Assembly (NCBI RefSeq): GCF_010731815.2
Contig: NZ_AP022593.1
Span: 5,580,001 to 5,644,000, forward strand
Direction: 5' to 3'
Source: Mycolicibacterium arabiense
Lineage (GTDB): Bacteria; Actinomycetota; Actinomycetes; Mycobacteriales; Mycobacteriaceae
DNA: 64,000 bases
In this document: positions 34,995-43,600 of the stretch, in pieces
Layout: each line of letters starts with the position of its first letter
Position numbering within the stretch: position 1 is the stretch's first letter
Notes under the pieces: generated by a model
What the model saw: the letters and a program-made list of their open reading frames with translations, nothing else
Database searches by the model: none
Told to the model about the DNA's origin: nothing
Program-made: the position numbers and the translations under genes

Positions 34995-35860
34995 CAAACG
35001 TTCTCCAATGCGCCCGTGCGCCGCATGGCGAGGAGGTAGGCGATGATCGCGACCAGCGGAATCACCGACAGTGCGGCGGCCAACGGCTGGTTGTTGGCGG
35101 TCACCAGCTGGCCGTAGATGACGTTGCCGAGCAGTTGGCTCTTGCCGCCGACGATGGTCACCGCGATGTAGTCGCCCAACGACAGCGAGAACGTGAAGAT
35201 GGACCCGGCGGCGATGCCGGGGAACACCAGGGGCGCCATCACCATGCGCAACGTCGAGAAATCGGATGCCCCGAGGTCGGCGCTGGCGTCGACCAGCGAG
35301 TTCGGCACCCGGTCGAACGCCGCGAAGACCGGGATGATCATGTACGGCAGCCACAGGTAGGTCAGCGTGATGGTCGTGGCGATCAACCCGTAGCCCGGCG
35401 AATGCCCGGTGGCCCACTGCAGCGGCCCCTCGGGTGACAGCATCACGCGCCACGCGTAGGCCTTGACCAGGTAGCTCGCCCACAGCGGGGTCGTGACCGC
35501 CACGACGAGCGCCAGCCGCATCCGTGCCGACGCCACCTTGGCCATGTACAGCGCAAGCGGTACCGCCAGCACCGCGCACAGCACGGTGACGAGCAGTGCC
35601 ACGCCCACCGTCCTGATGGTGACGGCGCGGAACAGTTCGTCGGTCAGCACCCTGGTCAGGTTGTCGCCGGTGACGGTGTGGACGACGGCGCCGGTGAACG
35701 AGTTGGTGGTCCAGAACGCCGAGACCATCAGCACCGCAAGCGAACCGAGGTATGCGACGCCCAGCCAGGCCAGGGGCGGGATCAGGAGCAGGGAGAGACG
35801 CAGCCGCCTACCCAGACCGGGTGCGCGGACGGGCGGCGCCTCGGTCGAAACCGACGTCAC
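34994..35860 (-). CDS. ABC transporter permease, PotB-like (polyamine type)
   Basis: A permease of about 288 residues with six hydrophobic segments and the EAA loop VDASADLGASDFSTLRMVMAPL. A GTGA overlap with the binding-protein gene stop supports the GTG at 35860 (VTSVSTEAPPV); ATG codons at 35878 or 35890 are alternatives that overlap more. Together with the PotC-like permease it forms the membrane channel of the importer. Confidence 0.92.
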   Translation of the reverse strand: MTSVSTEAPPVRAPGLGRRLRLSLLLIPPLAWLGVAYLGSLAVLMVSAFWTTNSFTGAVVHTVTGDNLTRVLTDELFRAVTIRTVGVALLVTVLCAVLAVPLALYMAKVASARMRLALVVAVTTPLWASYLVKAYAWRVMLSPEGPLQWATGHSPGYGLIATTITLTYLWLPYMIIPVFAAFDRVPNSLVDASADLGASDFSTLRMVMAPLVFPGIAAGSIFTFSLSLGDYIAVTIVGGKSQLLGNVIYGQLVTANNQPLAAALSVIPLVAIIAYLLAMRRTGALENV

Positions 35861-37050
35861 CCCTTGATCTGCTGCCATCTGCTGACCCACTCGTCGTAGG
35901 CCGTGCAGTCATCGCCGCTGCCGTCGACGCACTGCTTCTGCGGGGTGGTCCAGTAGTGGATCTGCGCGGCGAAGTCGGCGTCGGTCGCGTGGTAGATGTC
36001 GCAGTAATCGCGTTGGGTGGTGAACTCGCAGGCCTTGGTCTGGCCCGGGGCCTCGCCGAAGTACTCGGCTGCCTGGGCGTTGATCTCGGGCGAGGTGATC
36101 CAGTTCATCCACTCGTACATGCAGTTCGGGTGTGCGGCCTTCGACGACACCATCCAGGTGTCCGACCACCCGGTCGCGCCCTCCTTGGGCAGGACGGTGT
36201 TGACCTGCACCTTGTTGCCCGCGCCGATCGTGTTGGCGATCACCTGCCACGTCGTGCCGATCACCGAGGTGCCGGACTCGAAGGCCTGCACCTCCTTGGT
36301 GTAGTCCGACCAGTACTCGCCGACGTTCTCCCGTTGCGCGCGCAGCAATTCCACGGCCGCGTCGAGTTGTTCGGCGTTCAGCGAATACGGGTCCTCGATA
36401 CCCAACTCCGGCTTGGTCTTCGACAGGTACAGCGCGGCGTCGGCGATGTAGATGGGGGAGTCGTAGGCGGTCACCTTGCCCTTGTACTTACCCGAGTCGG
36501 TGAACACGGCACCCCAGGAGTTGGGCGCGTCCCGGACGACGTCGACGTTGTACATCAGGAGGTTGGCACCCCACCCGTGCGGGATGCCGTACATCTGGTC
36601 ATCGACCGAGTTCCAGGGCTTGTCCTTGAGGAACGGGGAGATCGTCTCGTAGTTCGGGACCAGCGAGGTGTTGACCGGCGCGACGTCACCGGCGTAGATC
36701 AGCCGCAGCGTGGCGTCACCTGAGGCCGAAACGCCGTCGTACTGACCGCTTCTCATCAACTGGACCATCTCGTCGGACGTGTTGCCGATCTTGACGTTCA
36801 CCTTGCAGCCGGACTGCTGCTCGAACGGCGTGACCCAGTCGACCTCCGGATCGTTCGATCCGTTCTCCGCGTAGCCGGCCCACGTGACGAGGTTGAGTTC
36901 ACCTTCACCCTCGCCGAGCGCGCCGAGCGCCTCCATCTGCGGCGGCTCCTCACCGCCGCCTGCGCCGCCGCCGTCGGAGCCCGAACAGCCCGCGACGAGT
37001 GCGGCGCACGCGGTCAGCGCCAGACCGAGTCGAATCGCGTGGGTTCTCAT
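35857..37050 (-). CDS. ABC transporter substrate-binding lipoprotein (PotD/spermidine-putrescine type)
   Basis: A 397-residue periplasmic binding protein with a lipobox (LVAGC, lipidated cysteine near residue 22) after a signal peptide. The mature region has a glycine/glutamate-rich linker then LNLVTWAGYAENGSND, typical of PotD/PotF-like proteins, and PHGWGANLLMYNVDVV. The ATG at 37050 has AGGAG upstream; an earlier start at 37107 would overlap the ATPase gene. It probably binds a polyamine or amine; the ligand is inferred only from family. Confidence 0.93.
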   Translation of the reverse strand: MRTHAIRLGLALTACAALVAGCSGSDGGGAGGGEEPPQMEALGALGEGEGELNLVTWAGYAENGSNDPEVDWVTPFEQQSGCKVNVKIGNTSDEMVQLMRSGQYDGVSASGDATLRLIYAGDVAPVNTSLVPNYETISPFLKDKPWNSVDDQMYGIPHGWGANLLMYNVDVVRDAPNSWGAVFTDSGKYKGKVTAYDSPIYIADAALYLSKTKPELGIEDPYSLNAEQLDAAVELLRAQRENVGEYWSDYTKEVQAFESGTSVIGTTWQVIANTIGAGNKVQVNTVLPKEGATGWSDTWMVSSKAAHPNCMYEWMNWITSPEINAQAAEYFGEAPGQTKACEFTTQRDYCDIYHATDADFAAQIHYWTTPQKQCVDGSGDDCTAYDEWVSRWQQIKG

Positions 37051-37070
37051 GTGCACTCCTGAGTGGTCGG

Positions 37071-38171
37071 TCAACTGGACAGATCGTGAACGGCGTCGTC
37101 GTCCCACGCGAACGTGATGGGGGCGCCGTGGTCGAGGTCGTCGGGAAACGCCGTCGCGGCGTTGAGCATCGTCGCGGTCAGGGTGACCCCGGGCGCCGCG
37201 ACCGCGGTCACCCGGGTGGTGGCACCCGAGTAGATGACCTCGGCCACCGTCGCGTCGACGGTGCGGCTCCCCGGTGCGCTGGTCTCGCCGGGGCGCAGGA
37301 CCGACACCTTCTCCGGCCGTACGGCGAAGACGCCCGGCCTGCCGACGATCACCCGGGCGGCCTCGCCGTCGAAGACGTTGGACGTCCCGACGAAGTCGGC
37401 CACGAAGCGGTTCGCCGGCCGTTCGTAGACGTCGCGCGACGGACCCACCTGCTCGATGCGGCCGTCGTTGAACACGGCCAGGCGGTCGCAGAGCGTCAGT
37501 GCCTCGTCCTGGTCGTGGGTGACGATGACGAACGTGATGCCGACCTCGCGCTGAATTGCCTTGAGTTCCACCTGCATCTGCTCGCGCAGCTTGAGGTCCA
37601 GCGCCCCGAGCGGTTCGTCGAGGAGCAGCACGCGTGGCCTGCCGACCAGTGCGCGGGCGAGCGCGACGCGCTGACGCTGCCCACCGGACAGCTGCGCCGG
37701 GCGCCGCGCCGCGACGTCGGTGAGTCGCACCATGTCGAGCGCATCGGCCGTGCGCGTGCGGCGGTCGGACCGCGCCACGCCGCGGACCTTGAGCCCGTAC
37801 TCGACGTTCTGGCCGACCGTCATGTGCGGGAACAGCGCGTACTCCTGGAACACCGTGTTGACGTCGCGGCGCTGGGCGGGCAGTGACGTCACGTCCTCCC
37901 CGCCGAGGCGGATCGTGCCCGCGGTGGGCTCCTCGAATCCGGCGATCATCCGCAGCACCGTCGTCTTTCCCGAGCCCGACGGGCCGAGGATGGCGAAGAG
38001 TTCACCGTCGTAGACGGTCAGATCGGCGCCCTCCACGGCGACCACGTCGGCACCCCGGGCGCTGCCGCGGTCGCGGAACACCTTGCGCACACCGTCCAGT
38101 TCGATCCGGGGTTCGGTCGCCTCGGCGGCGGTCGTGATGCCGGGCGCCGCGTCGACCCGTCCGGAAGGCAT
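37071..38171 (-). CDS. ABC transporter ATP-binding protein (PotA-like)
   Basis: A 366-residue ATPase. Walker A is GPSGSGKTT near residue 63, the Q-loop is VFQEYALFPHMTV, the signature is LSGGQRQRVALARAL, and Walker B is VLLLDEPLGALD. A C-terminal TOBE domain follows (VRPEKVSVL). It starts at ATG and is the first gene of the operon ATPase, binding protein, two permeases. A long palindrome lies upstream. Confidence 0.95.
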   Translation of the reverse strand: MPSGRVDAAPGITTAAEATEPRIELDGVRKVFRDRGSARGADVVAVEGADLTVYDGELFAILGPSGSGKTTVLRMIAGFEEPTAGTIRLGGEDVTSLPAQRRDVNTVFQEYALFPHMTVGQNVEYGLKVRGVARSDRRTRTADALDMVRLTDVAARRPAQLSGGQRQRVALARALVGRPRVLLLDEPLGALDLKLREQMQVELKAIQREVGITFVIVTHDQDEALTLCDRLAVFNDGRIEQVGPSRDVYERPANRFVADFVGTSNVFDGEAARVIVGRPGVFAVRPEKVSVLRPGETSAPGSRTVDATVAEVIYSGATTRVTAVAAPGVTLTATMLNAATAFPDDLDHGAPITFAWDDDAVHDLSS

Positions 38172-38293
38172 GGCTGATCTTATGAATTCCTCCGCGATAT
38201 CGCAGCGTCATCACGGATCGCGCGCCGTGGCGTGTCGAATCCGACGGGTTCCGTCGTCGCGCTCACAGCGATCGCACAGCCGCCACGTCCCCG

Positions 38294-38350
38294 CGAACGT
38301 CGGTTACCGCCACGCCAAACTCATGATGGCGTGGCGGTAACCTACGTTCG
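38294..38350. repeat. 24-bp inverted repeat (stem-loop) between divergent genes
   Basis: Left arm 38294-38317 and right arm 38327-38350 pair at 23 of 24 positions around a 9-nt loop (AACTCATGA). The core is GGTTACCGCCACGCCA. It is 48 bp before the epimerase start and 123 bp upstream of the ATPase start. No T-run is present, so it could be an attenuator-like RNA hairpin, an operator, or a copy of a genomic repeat. Confidence 0.7.
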
Positions 38351-38397
38351 GCGGAGTTGAGCGGTCGCACAGCCTAAGCTGCGGTCGTGGAGGCGCG

Positions 38398-39375
38398 ATG
38401 AAGAAGCTGGTCCTCGGCGCGAGCGGCTTCCTCGGCTCACACGTGACCCGTCAACTGGTCGCCAACGGCGAGGACGTCCGCGTCATGGTGCGAAAGACCA
38501 GCTCTATTAAGGGAATCGACGACCTCGACGTGGAACGCCGGTACGGCGACGTATTCGACGACGCGGCGTTGGCGGACGCGATGTCGGGGTGCGACGTCGT
38601 GTACCACTGCATCGTCGACGCGCGCATGTGGCTGCGCGACCCGGCGCCGCTGTTCCGCACCAACGTCGAGGGTTTGCGACACGTGCTCGATGCGGCCGTC
38701 GCCGCGGATCTGCGCAAGTTCGTCTACACCAGCACCACCGGCACCCTGGCGATCAGCACCACGCGACAGGTCACCGAGGACGACCCGCACGACTGGGACG
38801 ACGGCGGTCCGTACATCAGGGCCCGGGTGGACGCAGAGAACCTGGTGCTGCGGTACGCCCGCGAGGCCGGACTGCCGGCAGTCGCCCTGTGCATCTCCAC
38901 CACGTATGGCCCAGGGGACTGGCAGCCGACCCCGCACGGCAGGCTGATCGCGCAGGTGGCCGCCGGGCGCTTCCCCTTCTATCTCGGATTCTCCGCGGAG
39001 GTGGTCGGCATCGAGGACGCCGCGCGCGCCATGCTGCTGGCCGCCGAGCACGGGCGCGTCGGTGAGCGGTACATCGTCTCCGACCGCTACCTGAGTTCGC
39101 GCGAGGTGCACGCCATCGTCGCGGAGGCGGTGGGACGCCGTGCACCCCGCATCGGCCTACCGCTGCCGTTGCTGTACGGGGCCGCCCGAATCAACGATCT
39201 GGCCGCCGCGGTGCTGCGCCGCGACCTCGAGTTCGCTGCGGTGGGGATCCGCATGGCCGAACTGATGTCGCCCCTGGATCACCGCAAAGCCGAGCGAGAA
39301 CTGGGTTGGACGCCCCGACCGGTCGAGGAGTCGATCGCCGCCGCTGCTCGGTTCTTCCAGAACGAGGCTCGCTGA
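38398..39375 (+). CDS. NAD-dependent epimerase/dehydratase family oxidoreductase
   Basis: A 325-residue extended SDR. The N-terminal NAD motif is LGASGFLGSHVT (GxxGxxG at about residues 8-14), and the active-site tyrosine is in YIRARVDAEN, where the usual lysine of YxxxK is arginine. The C-terminal part (GRRAPRIGLPLPLLYGAARI, ELGWTPRPVEES) resembles dihydroflavonol reductase and 3-beta-HSD-like mycobacterial proteins. The substrate is unknown. Its ATG has GGAGGCGC upstream. A palindrome upstream may regulate it. Confidence 0.9.
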   Translation: MKKLVLGASGFLGSHVTRQLVANGEDVRVMVRKTSSIKGIDDLDVERRYGDVFDDAALADAMSGCDVVYHCIVDARMWLRDPAPLFRTNVEGLRHVLDAAVAADLRKFVYTSTTGTLAISTTRQVTEDDPHDWDDGGPYIRARVDAENLVLRYAREAGLPAVALCISTTYGPGDWQPTPHGRLIAQVAAGRFPFYLGFSAEVVGIEDAARAMLLAAEHGRVGERYIVSDRYLSSREVHAIVAEAVGRRAPRIGLPLPLLYGAARINDLAAAVLRRDLEFAAVGIRMAELMSPLDHRKAERELGWTPRPVEESIAAAARFFQNEAR

Positions 39376-40161
39376 CCGTCCACGCGTGCGGCCTGCATTG
39401 GCCGGATTCCTGGTGCCGATGGCGACGACGACGCGGGTGTGGCCAGTGGCACTGACGGGGAAGTTGGTGTTCGGGTCGTGTCCTGGCCGTCACGTCGACC
39501 GATCGGCGTGACGTGGGGACGAACCCGCTGCCGCACTCGGCGGCGGAGGCTCACCCGCAGTGCCGACGTCCGCGGTTCCGCCCGCGACGGCGTCTGCCGA
39601 ACCACGGAGATCCGGCTCGACCATGTAGTCGCCATGGTCACGGCGGTCGACGTCCAGGACTCGCTGCGATCGGAGCCAGGCGGTGAGTCTCGGATTGCCA
39701 ACAGGGCTCGGCGGAGGCCCGTGACCTGTGGCAGAGCGGGCGGACGATCGTCTCCCACGACCAGCGCCCGTGCAGTTCGCCACCGACCGGCAGGGTGGGC
39801 ACCACGCTCGCATCGACCTCGTGAAGCTGGCCGGGAGTGGAGCGTCCCCCGTGACCGCGCCCCGTGCGGGCCTGGGTAGACGACGACCCACCGATCGGCG
39901 GGACGAGCAGCGGGTGACGCCCTGCCTCGAGCGTCCTAGTCCGTGGTCAGCCATCAGCGCAGGCAGGGTCGGCGCCGACCCCACCGGGATGGACTGGGCC
40001 GTTTCGGTGCGGCCCGGGTCGTACCGCCGGCAGCCCGACCGGGGTTCACCGCGGAGAGGGCGCACCCGGCCGCGGTGCGAGCCCCAGTCGAGACCGACGT
40101 GTACGGCACCGGTGGACGTGAGCCGCGTCCTCCGGCTGGATCCGGCCGATGGTGCCCAAAA
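39376..40161. other. Non-coding or decayed stretch before the fas promoter
   Basis: No reading frame here looks like a real gene: the longer frames are arginine- and proline-rich with no recognisable motifs on either strand. A minus-strand piece at about 39590-39900 (GQLHEVDASVV, PTLPVGGELHG) is faintly protein-like but interrupted. It may be a decayed gene at the break point between accessory and core genome. I cannot identify it. Confidence 0.4.
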
Positions 40162-40179
40162 ACTTACTGATCAGTAAGT
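40162..40179. promoter_or_regulatory. Perfect 18-bp palindrome upstream of fas, candidate TetR operator
   Basis: ACTTACTGATCAGTAAGT is identical on both strands, 510 bp before the fas start. TTACTGATCAGTAA-type palindromes are typical TetR operators. FasR, the known TetR activator of fas in mycobacteria, is one candidate ligand but I cannot confirm its motif from memory. Confidence 0.55.
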
Positions 40180-40333
40180 CCGCTCAGCAAACTTCATGAC
40201 GCGGATCGAAACGCCGACTAGACACATCGGAGGATGTTGTCGAGCTTCGCCGTGGCTCCGCGACGCGTTCGAGGGCCGGAAAATCTCACATAACGATTTG
40301 GTAACAATGCTGCCTTGATCTGCGCTGTTATAG

Positions 40334-40448
40334 CTACTCGACCGTAACCACACGCATGCAGGACGTTTGTCCCGGAACGTCGGCGGGCCGTCCGGACGAC
40401 GTGTTATCCAACACGTGGTTACTCGAGCGTAGAACTCACCAGTAACCA
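40334..40448. promoter_or_regulatory. Cluster of GTAACCAC-type inverted repeats upstream of fas
   Basis: GTAACCAC at 40344 faces GTGGTTAC at 40415, and TGGTTACT at 40416 faces AGTAACCA at 40441, so three related half-sites sit 240-350 bp before fas. GTGTT-ATCC-AACAC at 40401-40414 adds a small hairpin, and CTACTCGA / TCGAGCGTAG flank the outer sites. FasR is reported to bind several inverted repeats in the mycobacterial fas promoter, so these are candidate sites. The remaining 40449-40689 is the leader. Confidence 0.5.
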
Positions 40449-40689
40449 TTCTGGGCCCGTGGAGCCGGTCAGCTCTTATGACACTCTTACAAGGGCTCAC
40501 ACACACGCCAGGCTCCCACCCGGGGGAGCCGGTACCGCGTCCCAGAACGCCAGACGGTCGATGCGGCAGTGGCCCAGATGTAGTCGGAGATTCGACGCCG
40601 AATCATCCCCCGCAAGGTAGCGGGGCCGACCCAGACGAACGCCGACGACGAGCAATACGCGCGAGCAGCGCACGAGGAGATGGCAACAC

Positions 40690-43600
40690 GTGACGATCAA
40701 CGAACACGACAGGGTTTCGACGGGGCGCGGAGCGGTCGGATCGACATCGACCCACACGGCGCACGCGCTGGTCGATCAGCTCAACGCCGGTGAACCCTAT
40801 GCAGTCGCGTTCGGCGGCCAGGGCGGCAACTGGCTGGAGAACCTCGAGGAACTGATCAGTTCGGCGGGCATCGAGTCCGAACTCAGCGAGGTCGTCGGCG
40901 AGGCCGCGCTCCTCCTGGAGCCCGTCGCCCGTGAACTGGTCGTGGTCCGTCCGGTCGGCTTCGAGCCCATCCAGTGGGTGCGTGCGTTGGCCGCCGACGA
41001 GACGCTGCCGACCGCCAAGCAGCTCACCACTGCCGCGATCTCCGGACCCGGCATCCTGCTCGCCCAGATGGCCGCCATGCGCGCCGTGGAACGCCAGGGC
41101 CTCGATCTGCAGGGCACTCCGCCCGTGGCGATGGCCGGACACTCCCAGGGCATCGTCGCCGTCGAGTCGCTCAAGGCCGGCGGCGCACGCGACGCCGAGC
41201 TGCTCGCCCTGCTGCAGCTGATCGGTGCGGCGGGCTCCCTGGTCTCCCGTCGTCGCGGCATGGTCGGGCGAGGCGACAAATCGCCGATGGTGTCGGTCAC
41301 CAACGCCGATCCCGACCGCATCGCCGAGCTGCTCGAGGACTTCTCCACCGACGTCCGCACCGTGCTGCCCCCGGTGTTGTCGATCCGCAACGGCCGCCGT
41401 TCGGTGGTCATCACCGGCACGCCCGAGCAGCTCGCACGCTTCGAGCTGTACTGCTCGAAGATCACCGAGCGGGAAGAGGCCGAGCGCAAGGCGAGGCTGC
41501 GTGGCGGCGCCGTGTTCAGCCCCGTGTTCCACGGCGTCCAGGTCGAGGTCGGCTTCCACACGCCGCGCCTGGCCGACGGCGTGTCCGTGGTCGACGGGTG
41601 GGCCGCCAGGACCGGCATCGACGCCGACCTCGCCCACGCCATGACCGAGGCGATCTTCGTCAAGCCGATCGACTGGGTCGCAGAGGTCGAGCGACTCCAC
41701 GACGCCGGCGCGAAGTGGATCGTCGACCTCGGCCCCAGTGACACCCTCACCCGCCTGACCGCCCCCGTGATCCGCGGACTGGGCGTCGGCATCGTTCCCG
41801 CGGCCACCCGCGCCGGACAGCGCAGCCTGTTCACCGTCGGCGCCGCTCCCGAGATCGGTCCCGCGTGGTCGAGCTACGCGCCGTCGGCGATCACCCTGCC
41901 CGACGGCAAGGTGAAGCTGTCGACGAAGTTCACCCGCCTGACCGGCCGGTCGCCGATCCTGCTCGCGGGCATGACGCCCACCACCGTCGACGCGAAGATC
42001 GTCGCGGCGGCCGCCAACGCCGGCCACTGGGCCGAGCTGGCCGGCGGTGGCCAGGTCACCGAACCCATCTTCGATGCGCGCATCGAAGAGCTGACCCAGC
42101 TCCTCGAGCCGGGCCGCGCCGTGCAGTTCAACTCGCTGTTCCTCGACCCGTACCTGTGGAAGTTGCAGCTGGGCGGAAAGCGCCTGGTGCAGAAGGCACG
42201 TCAGTCCGGCGCGCCGATCGACGGCGTCGTCGTCACCGCGGGCATCCCCGAACTGGACGAGGCCGTCGCCCTCATCGAGGAACTCAACGGCATCGGCATC
42301 ACGCACATCTGCTTCAAGCCCGGCACCGTCGACCAGATCAAGTCGGTCATCAAGATCGCCGCCGAGGTGCCCGAGCGCGACGTCATCGTGCACATCGAGG
42401 GCGGCCGCGCCGGTGGCCACCACTCCTGGGAAGACCTCGACGACCTCCTGGTCTCGACCTACGGCGACCTGCGCAAGTCGGCCAACATCACGATTTGCGT
42501 CGGCGGCGGCATCGGCACGCCGGAACGGGCCGCCGAATACCTGTCGGGCCGCTGGGCCACGCAGTACGGCTTCCCGCTGATGCCGGTCGACGGCATCCTC
42601 GTCGGCACCGCGGCGATGGCCGCGCTCGAGGCGACCACCTCGCCGGCCGTCAAGCAGTTGCTGGTCGACACCACCGGTACTCCCGCGTGGGTCGGCGCCG
42701 GAAAGGCCCAGGGCGGCATGGCATCCGGGCGCAGCCAGCTCGGCGCCGACATCCACGAGATCGACAACGCCGCGTCCCGCTGCGGCCGCCTGCTCGACGA
42801 CGTCGCCGGTGACGCCGACGCGGTCGCCGAGCGTCGCGACGAGATCATCGCCGCGATGGCCGTCACGGCCAAGCCGTACTTCGGCGACGTCGACGACATG
42901 ACCTACCTGCAGTGGCTGCGGCGCTACGTCGAACTCGCCATCGGCGACGGATCGAGCACCGCCGACACCCGCAAGGACGGCTCGCCGTGGCTCGACGTCA
43001 GCTGGCGCGACCGCTTCGAGGAGATGCTCAAGCGCGCCGAAGCCCGTCTGCACCCGCAGGATTCGGGACCTATCGAGTCGCTCTACACCGTCGACGAGAC
43101 CGGTGAGGAACTGCTGGAGGACCCGGAGCGCGCGTTGGCCGCACTGCTCGAGCGGTACCCCGACGCCGAGACGGTCAAGCTGCACCCCGCCGACGTCCCG
43201 TTCTTCATCACGCTGTGCAAGACGCTGGGCAAGCCGGTCAACTTCGTGCCCGTCATCGACAAGGACGTGCGCCGCTGGTGGCGCAGCGACTCGCTGTGGC
43301 AGGCGCACGACGCCCGCTACACCGCCGACCAGGTGTGCATCATCCCGGGCACCCAGGCCGTCGAGGGCATCACCCGCGTCGACGAGCCCGTCGGCGACCT
43401 GCTCGACCGCTTCGAGAAGGCATCGATCGACGAGGTGCTCGCCGCAGGCGTACAGCCCGTCGCCGTGGTGTCGCGCCGTCAGGCCCGCGCCGACGTCACC
43501 GGACCGCTGGGTGTCGTCCTCGATTCACCCGACGTGCTGTGGGCCGGTCGCACCGCGATCAACCCCGTCCATCGGATCGGCTCGCCGAACGAGTGGCAGG

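Noticed and set aside
35752..36723. Plus-strand frame over the binding-protein gene
   Set aside because: Val/Asp/Arg-rich antisense shadow; the minus-strand lipoprotein is clearly real.
40171..40506. Minus-strand frame of 111 residues in the fas upstream region
   Set aside because: Cysteine/arginine-rich without motifs, and it lies across the operator sites.
40603..43308. Very long minus-strand frame opposite fas (901 residues)
   Set aside because: Typical antisense shadow of GC-rich coding sequence; no domains, and fas on the plus strand is certain.
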